Source: Prorocentrum cordatum
Lineage: Eukaryota > Sar > Dinophyceae > Prorocentrales > Prorocentraceae
Assembly: GCA_963575745.1 (NCBI GenBank)
Contig: CAUYUJ010018904.1
Coordinates: forward strand, 165,276-229,275
DNA length: 64,000 nt
Reading direction: 5' to 3'
Position 1 is the first letter of the stretch. Every line of letters starts with the position of its first letter. The notes beneath the pieces were generated by a model, which saw only the letters and a program-made list of their open reading frames with translations, was not told where the DNA came from and did no database searches. Positions 30,964 to 40,764 of the stretch are shown piece by piece. The translations under genes and the position numbers were made by a program.

Positions 30964-32316
30964 TCACTTGCTCCAGGACTGCTTGTCCCACTGGCCGGAC
31001 TGCTGCCGTCCACCGCGCGGGCTGCGCGACCGATGCTGCTGGCCGCCACCAGCGCTGCCCTTGTGCCGCGCGCGCGGCGAACGCACGCGCCGGTTGTCGC
31101 CCTTAGCGCTCTTGCCGCCCTTGCCGCAGGAGGATGCGCTGCTGGAAGCATGACTGCCCCCGTCGCCGTAGCTCTTGGAGGCGCCCTTGGGCTGGCCCTT
31201 GGACTGACCCTTGGGCGCGCCAGATGCACGAGCGAGCTCCGCGAAGCGCTTATCCACCTTGTCTTTGGCCGTGCGCAGGAGATCAACATCGATCCTTGCA
31301 AGGTACCTGCTCAAATCGGTTTCGTCCCTCTCCAGCGCTTTGGCCATGGCCCTCCGCTGGAGGACGTCGTATTGAAACGCAGTCCTGACCCCGCCGTTCT
31401 CCTCAGCGATGCGGATCATAATATGCACGTAGGAGAAAAAGTCCGCCATGGTGCACGCCTTCGTGAGGATCACCTTGAAACCCCACTCGTGGAGATGCCC
31501 CATGAAGGTCGCGAAGCTCACGTAATCGATCTTATCGATCCAAGCGCTTCCGCGCTTGGCGGCCGCACTCTGTCTCACGCGATCCTCGTAGGAGCCGTCG
31601 CCCACAACCGCGTCGACGAGAGGGGTGCGACTCCATGCTGGGCGGTGATGATCGCGGAGATCTTCGCCTTCTGCAGAGCCGATCCAAGCCCGGCCCTTGT
31701 CGTTGGCGATCTTGGCTCCGGCCTCGAACTTCGCCAATATTTCCTCGGACGGGAGGGCGTCTTTATCGAAATTCTGCAAGCCCACTTCAACGATCCTGTC
31801 TTGAAGCTTGAAGCCGAGTCCCTTCGGCTTGCCCTTCTGGAGCGCCTGGGTCTGTAGTTCTGCGAGCTGTTTCACAGCTTCGGCCATTCCTGCCACGTCG
31901 CTCGACCCAGCGCCGGCTTCTGGAGCCGAGCGGGCGGGTGGTGCAGCTTGGGCGCACTTGGTCTGCACCTTGAGTGCGAAGACGACCTGTGCCGGCGAAA
32001 CCTTCCAGGCTTTCCATGCTGGATCCTGCTCTGCGGCGTAGGGCAAATCGTTCACAACAATCGCTGCCTTAATCATCTCGCGCTTGTGTGGATCCTCGAA
32101 ATCCGAAAGCGAGGTGCTGCCGATCGTTTCCGCCAAGAGGCGAGCCACCGACACGTAGTAGAACAGGTCGTGTTTCTCCGCCGCGTTGGGCTCGACATTC
32201 AGCACAAAGTCGACCCAATCGCGGATCTGGTCAGCGCTGGCCTTGTTAAAGGCCCCGCTCGGCGCAGTGGCAATCATGGCAGAGACGTCGCCGGAAGAGA
32301 AAGCCACGGTGGGCAC
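30964..32316 (-). CDS. Gag-like protein of element D
   Basis: 450 residues, intact. It begins MPTVAFSSGDVSAMIATA and is related to the frames at 35.4, 43.7 and 50.5 kb. Conserved blocks: DLFYYVSVARLLAE (~50-63), WKVSPAQVV (~103), KPKGLGFKLQDR (~165), DAVVGDGSYEDRV (~238) and GHLHEWGFKVILTKA (~276). The last ~90 residues are Lys/Gly/Ser/Arg-rich (KGQPKG, RSRSPRG), suited to RNA binding, and there is no CCHC knuckle. It heads the gag-pol-YR set after A1, so a structural RNA-binding Gag is the likely role. This is an inference from position and composition. The stop is TGA and the same frame stays open into pol. Confidence 0.75.
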   Translation of the reverse strand: MPTVAFSSGDVSAMIATAPSGAFNKASADQIRDWVDFVLNVEPNAAEKHDLFYYVSVARLLAETIGSTSLSDFEDPHKREMIKAAIVVNDLPYAAEQDPAWKAWKVSPAQVVFALKVQTKCAQAAPPARSAPEAGAGSSDVAGMAEAVKQLAELQTQALQKGKPKGLGFKLQDRIVEVGLQNFDKDALPSEEILAKFEAGAKIANDKGRAWIGSAEGEDLRDHHRPAWSRTPLVDAVVGDGSYEDRVRQSAAAKRGSAWIDKIDYVSFATFMGHLHEWGFKVILTKACTMADFFSYVHIMIRIAEENGGVRTAFQYDVLQRRAMAKALERDETDLSRYLARIDVDLLRTAKDKVDKRFAELARASGAPKGQSKGQPKGASKSYGDGGSHASSSASSCGKGGKSAKGDNRRVRSPRARHKGSAGGGQQHRSRSPRGGRQQSGQWDKQSWSK

Positions 32317-32639
32317 GGCTGGATTGCAACGTACACTTGTGGAGCACGCTGCAATGCGAAGAAGGATTTCAATCCCAGCAGGAGTGGTTCACTTGAGCCT
32401 AAATGGCGACAGGTAATGACCAAACTCTCCAGCAGTGGCCAGTCCTTCCGACTGAACGTCTTCATGTGAAAACACTTGCCAGAAATGGCTGCGCGCCCGC
32501 GGCGCACGACACGTGACCGGCGCTGGAGGCGAGTTGCTGTTTATGGAAAGAGCAGAAGAACCCTTCCGCCCCCTATCCCCCTCTGCGACCTGAATGCGTT
32601 ATCCAGGCCAGCAGAGGGCGTCATAGGGGGACAGCAGTA
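32317..32639 (-). other. Leader between A1 and gag of element D
   Basis: No frame of note. It includes the segment (32,430-32,640) related to 13,560-13,730 and 13,880-14,060 upstream of element 1. The shared leader hints that the two lineages exchanged 5' sequence or share a packaging or promoter region. Confidence 0.55.
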
Positions 32640-33548
32640 CAGAAAGTTGGCAGACAGCCGCCAGGCTGTCGCTGGGGAGCGCGCCGGCGCAGCGCCACGG
32701 AGCCGCCCCAGGAGGCACGCAGGCGCGACTCCTGCTATAGAGCTTCGGGGGCGCCGCTCCTGTCTGGGAGCACACAAGCGCAGCTCCTTTCAGGGAGCCT
32801 GGGGGCGCTGCTCCTGTCAGGGAACACAGGAAGGAGCTCTGGTGGGCAGCGCCCCTGTCGAGGAGCGCACAAGCGCAGCTCCTTTCAGAGAGCATTGGGC
32901 GCCGTCCCCTTCGGCGAACTTCTGCTCTGGGGGGCCGCTCCTGTCAGGGAGTTTTGAAGCGCCGCTCCTATCAGGGAGCTTTGAGGCGCCGCTCCCGTCA
33001 AGGAGTTTTCGGCCGCTGCTCCTGTCAGGGAACGCGCGAAAGGGCGCTTTAGGGCGCCGCTCCTGTCGGGGAGAACGCAGGCGCAGCTCTTTTCAGGGAG
33101 CGCTAGGCACCGCTGACTCCTATCAGGGAGCACGCAGGCGCAGCTCCTTCCAGGGAGCTTCGGAGGCGCCGCTCCTATCAGGGAGCCTGTCTTGTTTGTG
33201 CAGCCCCTGTCAGCGAGTTCTTTCGCCGCTGCTCTTATCAGGGAGCATTCTCGATCTGGCTTCAAGGAGCCAGCGCGCGGGAGCAGCAACAGAAGAACTG
33301 CGAAACACGATCGGCCCAGCAGTCGAGACCCGAGCAGCGCGGGCGAACCGCCATGCGAGACCGCACCAGAGTACACACGAACAGAGCAAGGTGAGCATAC
33401 TTCCGCCGCTTCGCGCAGAAACCGCCGGCCGCCGACACCGCAGCCCGCAGCGCAGGCATTGAGCGTGCAGGAATTGAGGAGTGGAGGCGAACACACGTGG
33501 GGCTGCTCCTCACGGTTTTCCTGCAGCATAAACGAGTTTATGAATCAT
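32640..33548 (-). repeat. Element D, A1 repeat
   Basis: 909 bp, direct copy of A2 plus about 106 bp near 33,149-33,258 made of further GCTCCTNTCAGGGAGC hairpins. It ends (element 5' end) with the same CATAAAC-GA-GTTTATG palindrome at about 33,527-33,542. It probably contains the promoter of the element, but no motif identifies it. Confidence 0.85.
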
Positions 33549-33594
33549 ACAAATTTTATGTTAAGGTTGGCGTTGTTGAACATTATTTATTCTA

Positions 33595-34398
33595 AAGAAT
33601 AATTATTGTTGGGCCCCCTGGTGCGCGCCCCCCCTGCGCCGCCTAGGCCGCAGCTACATTTTCATCATTTTCGTGAGGAAGCCTCAGGTAAAACGATGTG
33701 ATCCAGATCCGGTTGTTTTGTTGTAATCCGTTTTCCCTTGCAAAAAACACTATAAAATGACATTTCTTGTTCTAATATAATCAAATTTCAAGAATCCCTT
33801 GCAAAAAATAAGGTAAAGTGGACATTCGCGCGCGCAAGACGAAATCCTTCCAAAAGCTTAGTGTTCGGAAGCGATTTTAACATAAAAACATCAAAAAACC
33901 AATGGTTTTTCAACAAAAAAATGTCAAAATCTCATCCCGCGCGCTCTTGCGGATTCGTAGGAAACCCAACACTTTTTAAACATTTCTGTCAAACGGGCTT
34001 TTGCGAGCAACTTTTTCGAACTTCTGCAACAACGGTTGCGCACCTGCCAGGGCCATCATCCCTGTCAAATAATACCATGCGGGACACATTCGTTTTTTCT
34101 TCGCGCGCGCACGCCGTCGTCGTCGGCCGCGGGGCCCTGAATAGTAGCCACGGTCGTCCGCATGCCACGAAGTGAAGTGTCCGAACGTCATAGGGCGGGA
34201 AGCTGGGTGTGGATGGTGGCGAAGAGTCGTTTGGAAATTTGGAAGAGCTTGAACCGGCCCCCCCACAAAGTGGGGGCATTGCCCGCCTCCTATGGAAACC
34301 CTGGCACTGGTGAGAACGGAGTGTCCCCAGTCTTAAATGATTGTTGTTGTTGTTGTTGTTGTTGTTGCTGAACTCTCACTCTGGAAGAATAATTATTG
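33595..34398. mobile_element. AT-rich insert bounded by 14-bp direct repeats
   Basis: AAGAATAATTATTG occurs at 33,595-33,608 and 34,385-34,398. The ~776 bp between them are much more AT-rich than their surroundings and end near a (TTG)n run (about 34,342-34,370). A 14-bp target duplication plus a simple-repeat 3' tail would fit a SINE or a truncated LINE made by target-primed reverse transcription. No RT frame or Pol III box was recognised, so the class is open. Confidence 0.5.
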
Positions 34399-35085
34399 CA
34401 TCGCCCCTAAATCGTGTAACGGTTTGGGGGGCAGGAAAATCTCCAGGAGGACTCTAGTGGTCTCCTCGCTTCTTGGCCTCGGTGGCCTCAGTGGAATCGC
34501 ATTCGGTCGCTCGCCACCGCCTCTCGGGGGCACTGCCGCTCCTGGGTTCTCGTACCACTCGGCCGCATGCGCGGCGCAGGCTGCTTCCCGCAGGTCGGGC
34601 AGCACATAGTTTTCGTTCCCGCAGGTCGGGAAGTGCACCCGCAGGTCGGGCAGCACCGTTTTCGTTGCCGCAGGTCGGGAAGTGCACCCGCAGGTCGGGC
34701 GGCAACTTTTCCAGTCCCGCAGGTTGGGGGTTGCACCCGCAGGTCGGGCGACACCGTTTTTGGTCCTACAGGCCGGGGGGGCGCATCCACAGGTCGGGCA
34801 GCACCTTTCGGTCCCGCAGGTCGGGAAGTGCACCCGCAGGTCGGGCACCGCCTTTTCCAGTCGCGTAGGTCGTGGAATGCACCCGCAGGTCGGGCAGCGT
34901 CGTTTCGGTTCAGCGGGCTGGGGGGCCCGGGCGGGCAGCGTTCGCTCCCGCAGCTCGGGAAAACACTGCAGGTTAGGCACCGGCGTTCGCGCCGAGGTCG
35001 GGAGGTGCACCCGCAGGTCGATCGGCGCCGCGTTCTGTTTGCAGTGGGTCCACGCCGTCGGTTTGGGGTGCACCCGCACGTCGGG
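34398..35085 (+). repeat. Element E, A1: hairpin and CCCGCAGGTCGGG repeats
   Basis: The hairpin pairs CCCCTAAATCG (34,402) with CGGTTTGGGG, then GGCAGGAAAATCTCC. From about 34,588 to 35,085 the palindromic word CCCGCAGGTCGGG recurs more than a dozen times, in pairs about 58 bp apart (GCACCCGCAGGTCGGGC near 34,636, 34,733, 34,829 and 34,889). Frames in both directions here are repeat products. Confidence 0.75.
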
Positions 35086-35419
35086 CAAAGGTTGCTCCTG
35101 CGGAGGGCGCAACGCCTCTGTGTTGGGCGTTTTGCGCGGGTCGGCGCGGTCTTCTGTGGGGTGGCCCTCGCGGCCTGGCCGGCTCTTGTGGTTGGCCGTG
35201 GCCTGTGGCGCGGGCGCTCTGCGGAGCTGCTCGGGTGGTCCCGTGGTCTGTCGAGGCATCGTTTCTTGTGGTTGGGCTTCCCGTTCGCGGCTTCGTCCTG
35301 GCCGGCGCTGCGCCCAGGCCTGCTGCAGCCGCAGTCTTCTGGCTCCAGCTTTCCAGCGCTTCCACCTGCTCATTTCGCCCTGGTACTGGCCAGCACCCAC
35401 CCGCAGCTGAGCATCGCGC

Positions 35420-36640
35420 CATCTCCTTCAGCGCCGCAGAGGTCGAGGCTTTCGTGCGGGACCTCCCGCAGGGCGCCCTGTGCGGCGCGGAGGTTGCTGC
35501 CCAGATCAAGTGGTGCGAGTTTTTGCTCAGTGTGGACGAGTCGCCTAAGGCTCACCACGAACTCTTCTGGTACCTCTCCGTCGGGAGGCTCCTGGCGCAG
35601 AAGCTTGGCACGCTTTCGCAGCTCGACATTGGCGATTCGTGCATGCGCGAGATCATCGGGAAGGCACGGCGAGGAACCTTGCACTTCAGAGGCAGAGACC
35701 TCCGTCTTCCAGGCGTGGGTTGTCCAGCCGGCGCAGGTCGCCTTTGCCTACAGGGTCCAGCGCAAGTGCGCCACTGTCGTGCCTCAAGCTCCGACGCCTG
35801 AAAGCACCCTGGCGGGCACGATGAATGCTTACTTGAGGCGCAGGCGGCGAGCCACAAGCGGTCCGTGCAGGCGCTGTCCTTCAACCTCGCAGCCAGGCTC
35901 ACCGAGCTGGGGATGGACAGGTTCCCCCAGACGTCCTGCCTCAGAGGAGAACTTGGCTGTCTTTGAGGCGGCAGGGCGCATCGCCAGAGAGAAAGGGCGC
36001 TTGTATGTAGGCAGCGCTGACGGCGAAGATCTTCAGAAGAACTTCCGCCCAGCGTGGTCGAGGATTCCTCGCATCGACGTGCCCGTGGGCGACGGGTCGG
36101 TGCCAGACCGCCAGCGGCAAATGGCCGAGCTGAAGCGGGTCAGGGCTACCTCGGAGCTGGACTACCCCGGGTGCGCCACTTTCCACGCCCACATCATGGA
36201 TTGGGGCCTGAAGCTCATTCTGATGAAGACCGCTACCCCCCTCGAGATTCTCGGCTACTCGATGCTGCTCAGCAAGATCGCTGAGGAGGAGGGCGGCGTG
36301 CGCACAGCGTACCAATATGATGTCATGGCTCGCCTGGCGATGGCGAAGGCCCTGGAGCGCGGCGACCCGGATTGGAACTTGCATTTCACGAAAGTGGACG
36401 CCGATCTCGCCAAGCAGGCGAAGAGCCTCCAAGCTGCCGGAGTGCGAGCCCAGGAGGCTCCAGCGTCGATTCTGCCCATTTTGATGGCGAGTCCGGCGCA
36501 GTTGGCAATCGCGACGGCAGTGGCGATGCCCGTTTCTGTTCGCGAACGCTTCGCCACGAATATCCCGAGTCCCCTGGCGTGGCCAGGCTTAGGGATCTTG
36601 TACATAGCTTTCTGCAGGACCCAGTGGCTTCCAGTTTAAC
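35420..36640 (+). pseudogene. Gag-like gene of element E, frameshifted
   Basis: The frame starting around 35,430 (ISFSAAEVEAFVRDLP, then HHELFWYLSVGRLLAQ) aligns with the N-terminus of D gag. A shift near 35,660 moves to another frame (AQVAFAYRVQRKCA). Two more shifts near 35,830 and 35,945 precede a well-kept block: RLYVGSADGEDLQKNFRPAW, VPVGDGSVPDR, AHIMDWGLKLILMK and GGVRTAYQYDVM. No clear ATG precedes the aligned start. The role, by analogy to D, would be RNA packaging, but the gene is dead. It is clearly more diverged from D than the 43.7- and 50.5-kb copies. Confidence 0.75.
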
Positions 36641-38549
36641 TCCGCTCGATCATTTAGGTTGGGCGCTCAGTTTGCCTGCGTGCAGTGGTTTGTGCGCCGC
36701 TGGCTCGCTCCCTGGCTCTAGACGGGCCCGCCCTGGCCCACGTTCGGGCGGACAGTCTCGCGCACTGGCGTGAGCGCAAGCGTGTGCTGGACCCGCTGTG
36801 GGCGTGCAAGTTCGGAACGCTGCCCTCGCACGTCCAGGGCGTCCTGGGTCCGAAGAAAAATTTGCTTGTGCTTGGCGAGATGCTTGAGGCGATTGGCTGG
36901 CCTGACACGCGTCTCGTAGCTGATCTGAGGAATGGGTTTCCGCTGCTTGGCGAGATTCCCCGCAGCGGTGCCCTGCCTGTCTCCCGTTTTTGCAGTGCCC
37001 GGAAACTGCCGCGAGTTTGCGTGCGCAAACCGCTTCTTTAAACGAAGCCACGCTCCGCCGAGTTCGGCGTCAGACGGATCTGGAGGATTCAGTCCGAGCG
37101 GCTTTCGAGAGCAAGTGCGAAAAAGAGGTTCGCGACGGGCATGCGAGGTGGCGTTCCTTGTCAGGCAATTGCGTCCTCACTCGAGGTTCCCGGCCGACGA
37201 AGGCTGGAAAGGAAATTCGCGTCGGGCGCGTTGCATTGACGACTTTTCGGCATCTCGTATAAATGCCGCAGTGTCGGTCGGAGAGACCATCCAGCACGAC
37301 ACTCTCGATCGTTTCGTGGCGATGCTTCGCGACGTCATGTCGGCAGGTTGTGACGGAGTCACGCTTCGCAAAGAAGATTTTGTAGCAGCGTTCAAGACGT
37401 TGCCCTTGGCGAGCTCGCACTTGCCGTTCGCAGTCGTCTCCTGGGATTCGGCTGAGTCCCGGGGGCAGGGGCTGCAACTTCTCGCGTGCCCGTTTGGGGC
37501 CGTCGCGTCGGTCTACAACTGGGAGCGCTTTGGTGCAGCAGTCAGGTCCATTCTGGCTAAGTTTTTCCTCGTAGTTTTTCTGCGGTTCGTGGATGATCTG
37601 TTTGGCGCGGATCGGGTCGTTGGAGGCGCCCCGTTCTTGGCTACGCCAGCAGGCGCCAGCGAAGTTGCACGCGAGGTGGTAGAAGATTTACTTGGATGGG
37701 AACTTGATGCCACGAAGCGGGTATCTGGTTCAGCGAAAGCTCCCATTTTGGGAGTAGAGGTCGAAATCGACTTCGCTGGCGGGGCCGTGCATTTTGAGAA
37801 TGGCCCGGCCAAGATCGCGCAATGGAGAGCGCAAGTCTGCGCCATTCTGGAGCGCAGCGCGCCCTGCCGAAGCGCAAAAGCTTGCGGGGGGGCTGAGCTG
37901 GGGCGCTGCTGCTGTTTACGGCCGCGCGGCAAGGGTGCATCTGGCGCCGCTTTTCAAGCAGGCGTCTGGAGCGTCGTCGGCTTTGTCAGGCCGTCTGGCG
38001 CGCTCCCTCCGCTGGTGGCTGCGTTTTCTCCACTCTGTGCCGCGGCGCACAGTGTTGTCCGCGGAGCCTGCTAAGCGGCGCCAGTGCATTGTATATTCTG
38101 ACGCCACGGGCAAAGGCAGGTTGGCATGGGCCATCTGTTTGCCAGAGCGGCGTGTCTGGTCTGCCTCCGTGGTGCCCCGTGCAGTGTGGCGTTGGGCGCT
38201 CCACCGGAAAAACCAGGTAGCAACCTGGGAGCTAATGGCGGCCATTTACGCACTCCACTGGCTGCTCAGCCAAGAGGCCGGGGATCGTCTAGAGGTCTTC
38301 TTGTTTGTAGATAATCAAACGGCCCTCGGCACTCTTTTGCGCGGCTCGTCTAGGCAATCCGATTGGAATGACCTAATTGGAAACTTCTGGCTGCGCGCCG
38401 CGTGCGCTGCAGTTTTGTTGCACGGTTTTTATGTGCCCAGTCATTTGAATTTGGCTGATGCGCCTACGAGGCCACAAGAGAAGGCAGCAACGCTGGAAGC
38501 GATGCAATCAGCCGGCTTCATCCAAGTGCCATGTCCCGATTTAGATTGA
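36641..38549 (+). pseudogene. RT-RNase H (pol) of element E, frameshifted
   Basis: Pieces: 36,685-37,041 (SHVQGVLGPKKNLLVLGEML), 36,990-37,262, then 36,932-38,074 for the RT core. The core has CIDDFSASRINA, EDFVAAFKTLPL, CPFGAVASVYNWERF and catalytic RFVDDLFGAD. A shift near 37,850 leads to 37,794-38,549 with AEAQKLAGGLSWGA and a complete RNase H: Asp in VYSDATGKG, Glu in ATWELMAAIY, Asp in LFVDNQTALG, and SHLNLADAPTRP. At least three frameshifts inactivate it. RNase H is the best preserved in the window and was the template for judging the others. Confidence 0.85.
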
Positions 38550-38689
38550 ATACATATTATGCTTGTGGTGATTGCTTGCATTTTCTCAGCCAGCCTCTGA
38601 AAACAAATTCTACTCGAGCTGGCGCTCAATCCGACGTTTGCTAGATCGTGTCTGGGCGTTTGTGTGCCAGATTGGTTCTGGACGTTTCC

Positions 38690-40035
38690 GTCCTCAGATT
38701 GCCGTTTGCGGTGTTTCTTCGCTCAAATTGCCAGTTCGGGCGTTCTTGTGCTCATATGCCATTTCGAGCGTTTTTGTGCTCAGAATGCTGTTTCGGGCGT
38801 TTCTGTGCTCAGATCGCTGTTGTAGGCGTTTCTATGCTCAGATTGCTGTTCGGAGCGTTTCTGTGCTCATATTGCTATTTTGAAGCGTTCCTCCCAGAGA
38901 ACGCGAAACACGTTCAGATTGCAATTCTGGGGGCGCGTGCGCAGTTCGGCGCGAAACCCAGCTCATATTGCAATTCTGGGCGCCCCTGCTCGACAGAGCG
39001 CGGAAACGGGCTCAGGTTGCAATTCTGGGCGCGCCTGCGTCGGGGAGCGCGGAAACGTGCCCAGAATGTAATTCTGGGCGCGCCTGCGTCGGGGATTGCG
39101 GAAACGTGCTCAGATTGCAATTCTGGGCGCGCCTGCGTCGGGGAGCGCGGAAACGTGCTCAGATTGCAATTCTGGGCGCGCCTGCGTCGGGGAGCGCGAA
39201 AACTAATTCAGATTGCAATTTTCGGCGGGATTGCGAAATCCAGCCCAGAATGCAATTCTGGTTCTGGGCGCGCCTGCTCGAAAGAGCGCGGAAACGAGTT
39301 CAGATTGCAATTTTGGGCGCAATTCTGGGCGCGCCTGCGTCCGGGAGCGGGGAAAGGTGCTCTGATTGCAATTCTGGGCGCGCCTGCGTCGGGGAGCGCG
39401 AAAACTAATTCAGATTGCACTTCTGGGCGCCCCCATTTGAACGAGCGCGGAAACGGGCTCAGATTGCAATTTTGGGCGCGCCTGCGTCGGGGAGCGCGAC
39501 GACGAGCTCCGATTGCAATTCTGGGCGCGCCTGCGCGGGCGGGCGTGAAAACCAGCTCATATTGCAGTTATTGGCGCTCCTGCTCGCAAGAGCGCGGAAA
39601 CTAGCTCAGATTGTAATTCTGGGCGCGCCTGCGCGGGCGGGCGCGAAAACCAGCTCAGATTGCAATTCTGGGCGCGCCTGCGCAGGGGGGCGCGAAAACG
39701 GGCTCGGATTGCAATTCTGATCGCGCTTGCGTCGGGGAGCGCAGGAACGGGTCAGATTGCAATTCTGGGCGCGCCTGCGTCGGGGAGCGCGAAAACCTGC
39801 TCGAAATGCAATTATGAGCGCGTCTGCGTCGAGGATCGGAAACGTGCTCAGATTGCAAGTCTGGGCGGGAGCGCGAAATCCAGATCAGAATGCAATTCTG
39901 GGCGCGCGTGCGAGGGCGGGCGCGACAACCAGCTCAGATTGCAATTCTGGGCGCCCCTGCTCGAAAGAGCGCGGAAACGGGTTCAGAGCGCAATCTGAGC
40001 CTCTGTTGGGGGGAGGCGGAGGCGGGTCTCGATTG
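38690..40035 (+). repeat. Tandem arrays: ~36-bp units, then ~49-bp units
   Basis: 38,690-38,880 holds about five units around GGGCGTTTCTGTGCTCAGAT. From about 38,900 to 40,035 a longer unit recurs roughly 22 times: TTGCAATTCTGGGCGCGCC, TGCGTCGGGGAGCGCG, AAACNNGCTCAGA. It lies exactly where the YR of element E would be expected. Frames in all phases are repeat products. Confidence 0.92.
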
Positions 40036-40079
40036 CAATCCTGGCCGCGCCTGATCAGACAACGCTTGCAGGGTCTTGT

Positions 40080-40731
40080 AAACCAGCACAAAATTCTTTA
40101 TATCAGCTACGCGGTGGTTTTGATGCAAAAGATGCAGGTTTACAAGACCCGAACCGCTTTGCAAACCTGCTTGGTCCTAGATTCGTCATCCAGGACTTGC
40201 TGGGCTGGCGTCTTGATTCACATAAAGCAGTTACGGCAGCGTTGAGTTTTGTTGCGCTGGGCGTTCGTGTGTCCGTGGACGCAACCACAGAGTATTTAAA
40301 TTTTGTCGTGCCCAGCGACAAGTGCGCCAAGTGACTGGCGGAAATCGCAGAGATGCTCCGGGACCAGCGTTTAACGCCAGCGCGCGCGCAGAAGCTGGCT
40401 GGCCGGCTCAGCTGGGGGGCCACAGCAGCCTTCGGAACGGGCGCGGGCGTCTATCTGGCGTTGCTCTTCCGGCACTCAGCCGGGAAAAGCACTCGCATCT
40501 CCAAGCGTTTGCGCTTTGCGCTCCTGTGGTGGCAGCGTTTCCTCAATTCGCAGCCAAGCAGGGCCGTCCCGCTCTCGCCATCGGTGAAGCCACGTGGCAG
40601 TGCTGGCCGGGCGTAAATTTTTCGCTTCAGCGCCAGTGCCGGGCTGGCTTGCGAGGTGGGCCTGCCCGCGTCAGCAGCAAATCCACACCTGGGAGCTAGT
40701 AGCGGCAGTGTGTGTGCACTCTGACAGTTTT
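40080..40731 (+). pseudogene. Element F: RT thumb and first part of RNase H, decayed
   Basis: Begins inside RT at the catalytic region, where YISYAVVLM stands for YLRFVDDLF, so both Asp of the DD pair are gone. LLGWRLDSHKAVT and VALGVRVSVD follow, then a TGA, then 40,353-40,616 with ARAQKLAGRLSWGATAAFG and LRFALLWWQRFL. The stretch that should hold the first RNase H Asp (SDATG) is missing. HTWELVAAVCVHSDS ends the fragment at 40,731, where element G begins. Joining 40,731 to 61,831 keeps the frame into the second half of RNase H. Confidence 0.7.
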
Positions 40732-40764
40732 ATGAAGCGTAAACTCGTTTCCGGCACAGTTCAA

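Larger units (their letters stand above)
26010..33548 (-). mobile_element. Element D: complete YR retrotransposon with split direct repeats
   Basis: Read on the minus strand: A1 (33,548-32,640), leader, gag, pol, YR, B1 (27,102-26,983), A2 (26,982-26,180), a ~50-bp middle, and B2 (26,130-26,010). An A1-internal-B1-A2-B2 order is the split-direct-repeat layout of PAT/Ngaro-type YR retrotransposons, which insert a DNA circle and make no integrase-type target duplication. Gag and YR frames are open and pol has frameshifts. A 2.97-kb piece of the same element (29,106-32,076) recurs almost unchanged at 45,725-48,696, so the family moved recently. The left flank (AAATTTGT on the minus strand) does not carry the TTTTC seen at other insertions. 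Confidence 0.82.
34398..38549 (+). mobile_element. Element E: A1, gag, pol; YR and B missing
   Basis: Starts with the ATCGCCCCTAAATCG hairpin that opens A repeats. Then follow a ~500-bp tandem-repeat body, a decayed gag and a pol with intact RNase H ending at 38,549. No YR, B1, A2 or B2 follow; a tandem array starts instead. The 3' part was probably lost by deletion. Confidence 0.7.

Noticed and set aside
31033-31857. 274-residue plus-strand frame antisense to D gag, also present at 47,653-48,477
   Set aside because: The two loci are near-identical copies, so its presence twice is not independent evidence. The minus frame is the one conserved in diverged elements E and G.
26010-33548. Classical LTR retrotransposon
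   Set aside because: There is no integrase or aspartic protease motif. A tyrosine recombinase is present and the repeats are split (A1, B1-A2-B2) rather than a matching pair.
32640-33548. Proline/alanine-rich genes in the A repeats
   Set aside because: The frames consist of the mini-hairpin units and are open on both strands.
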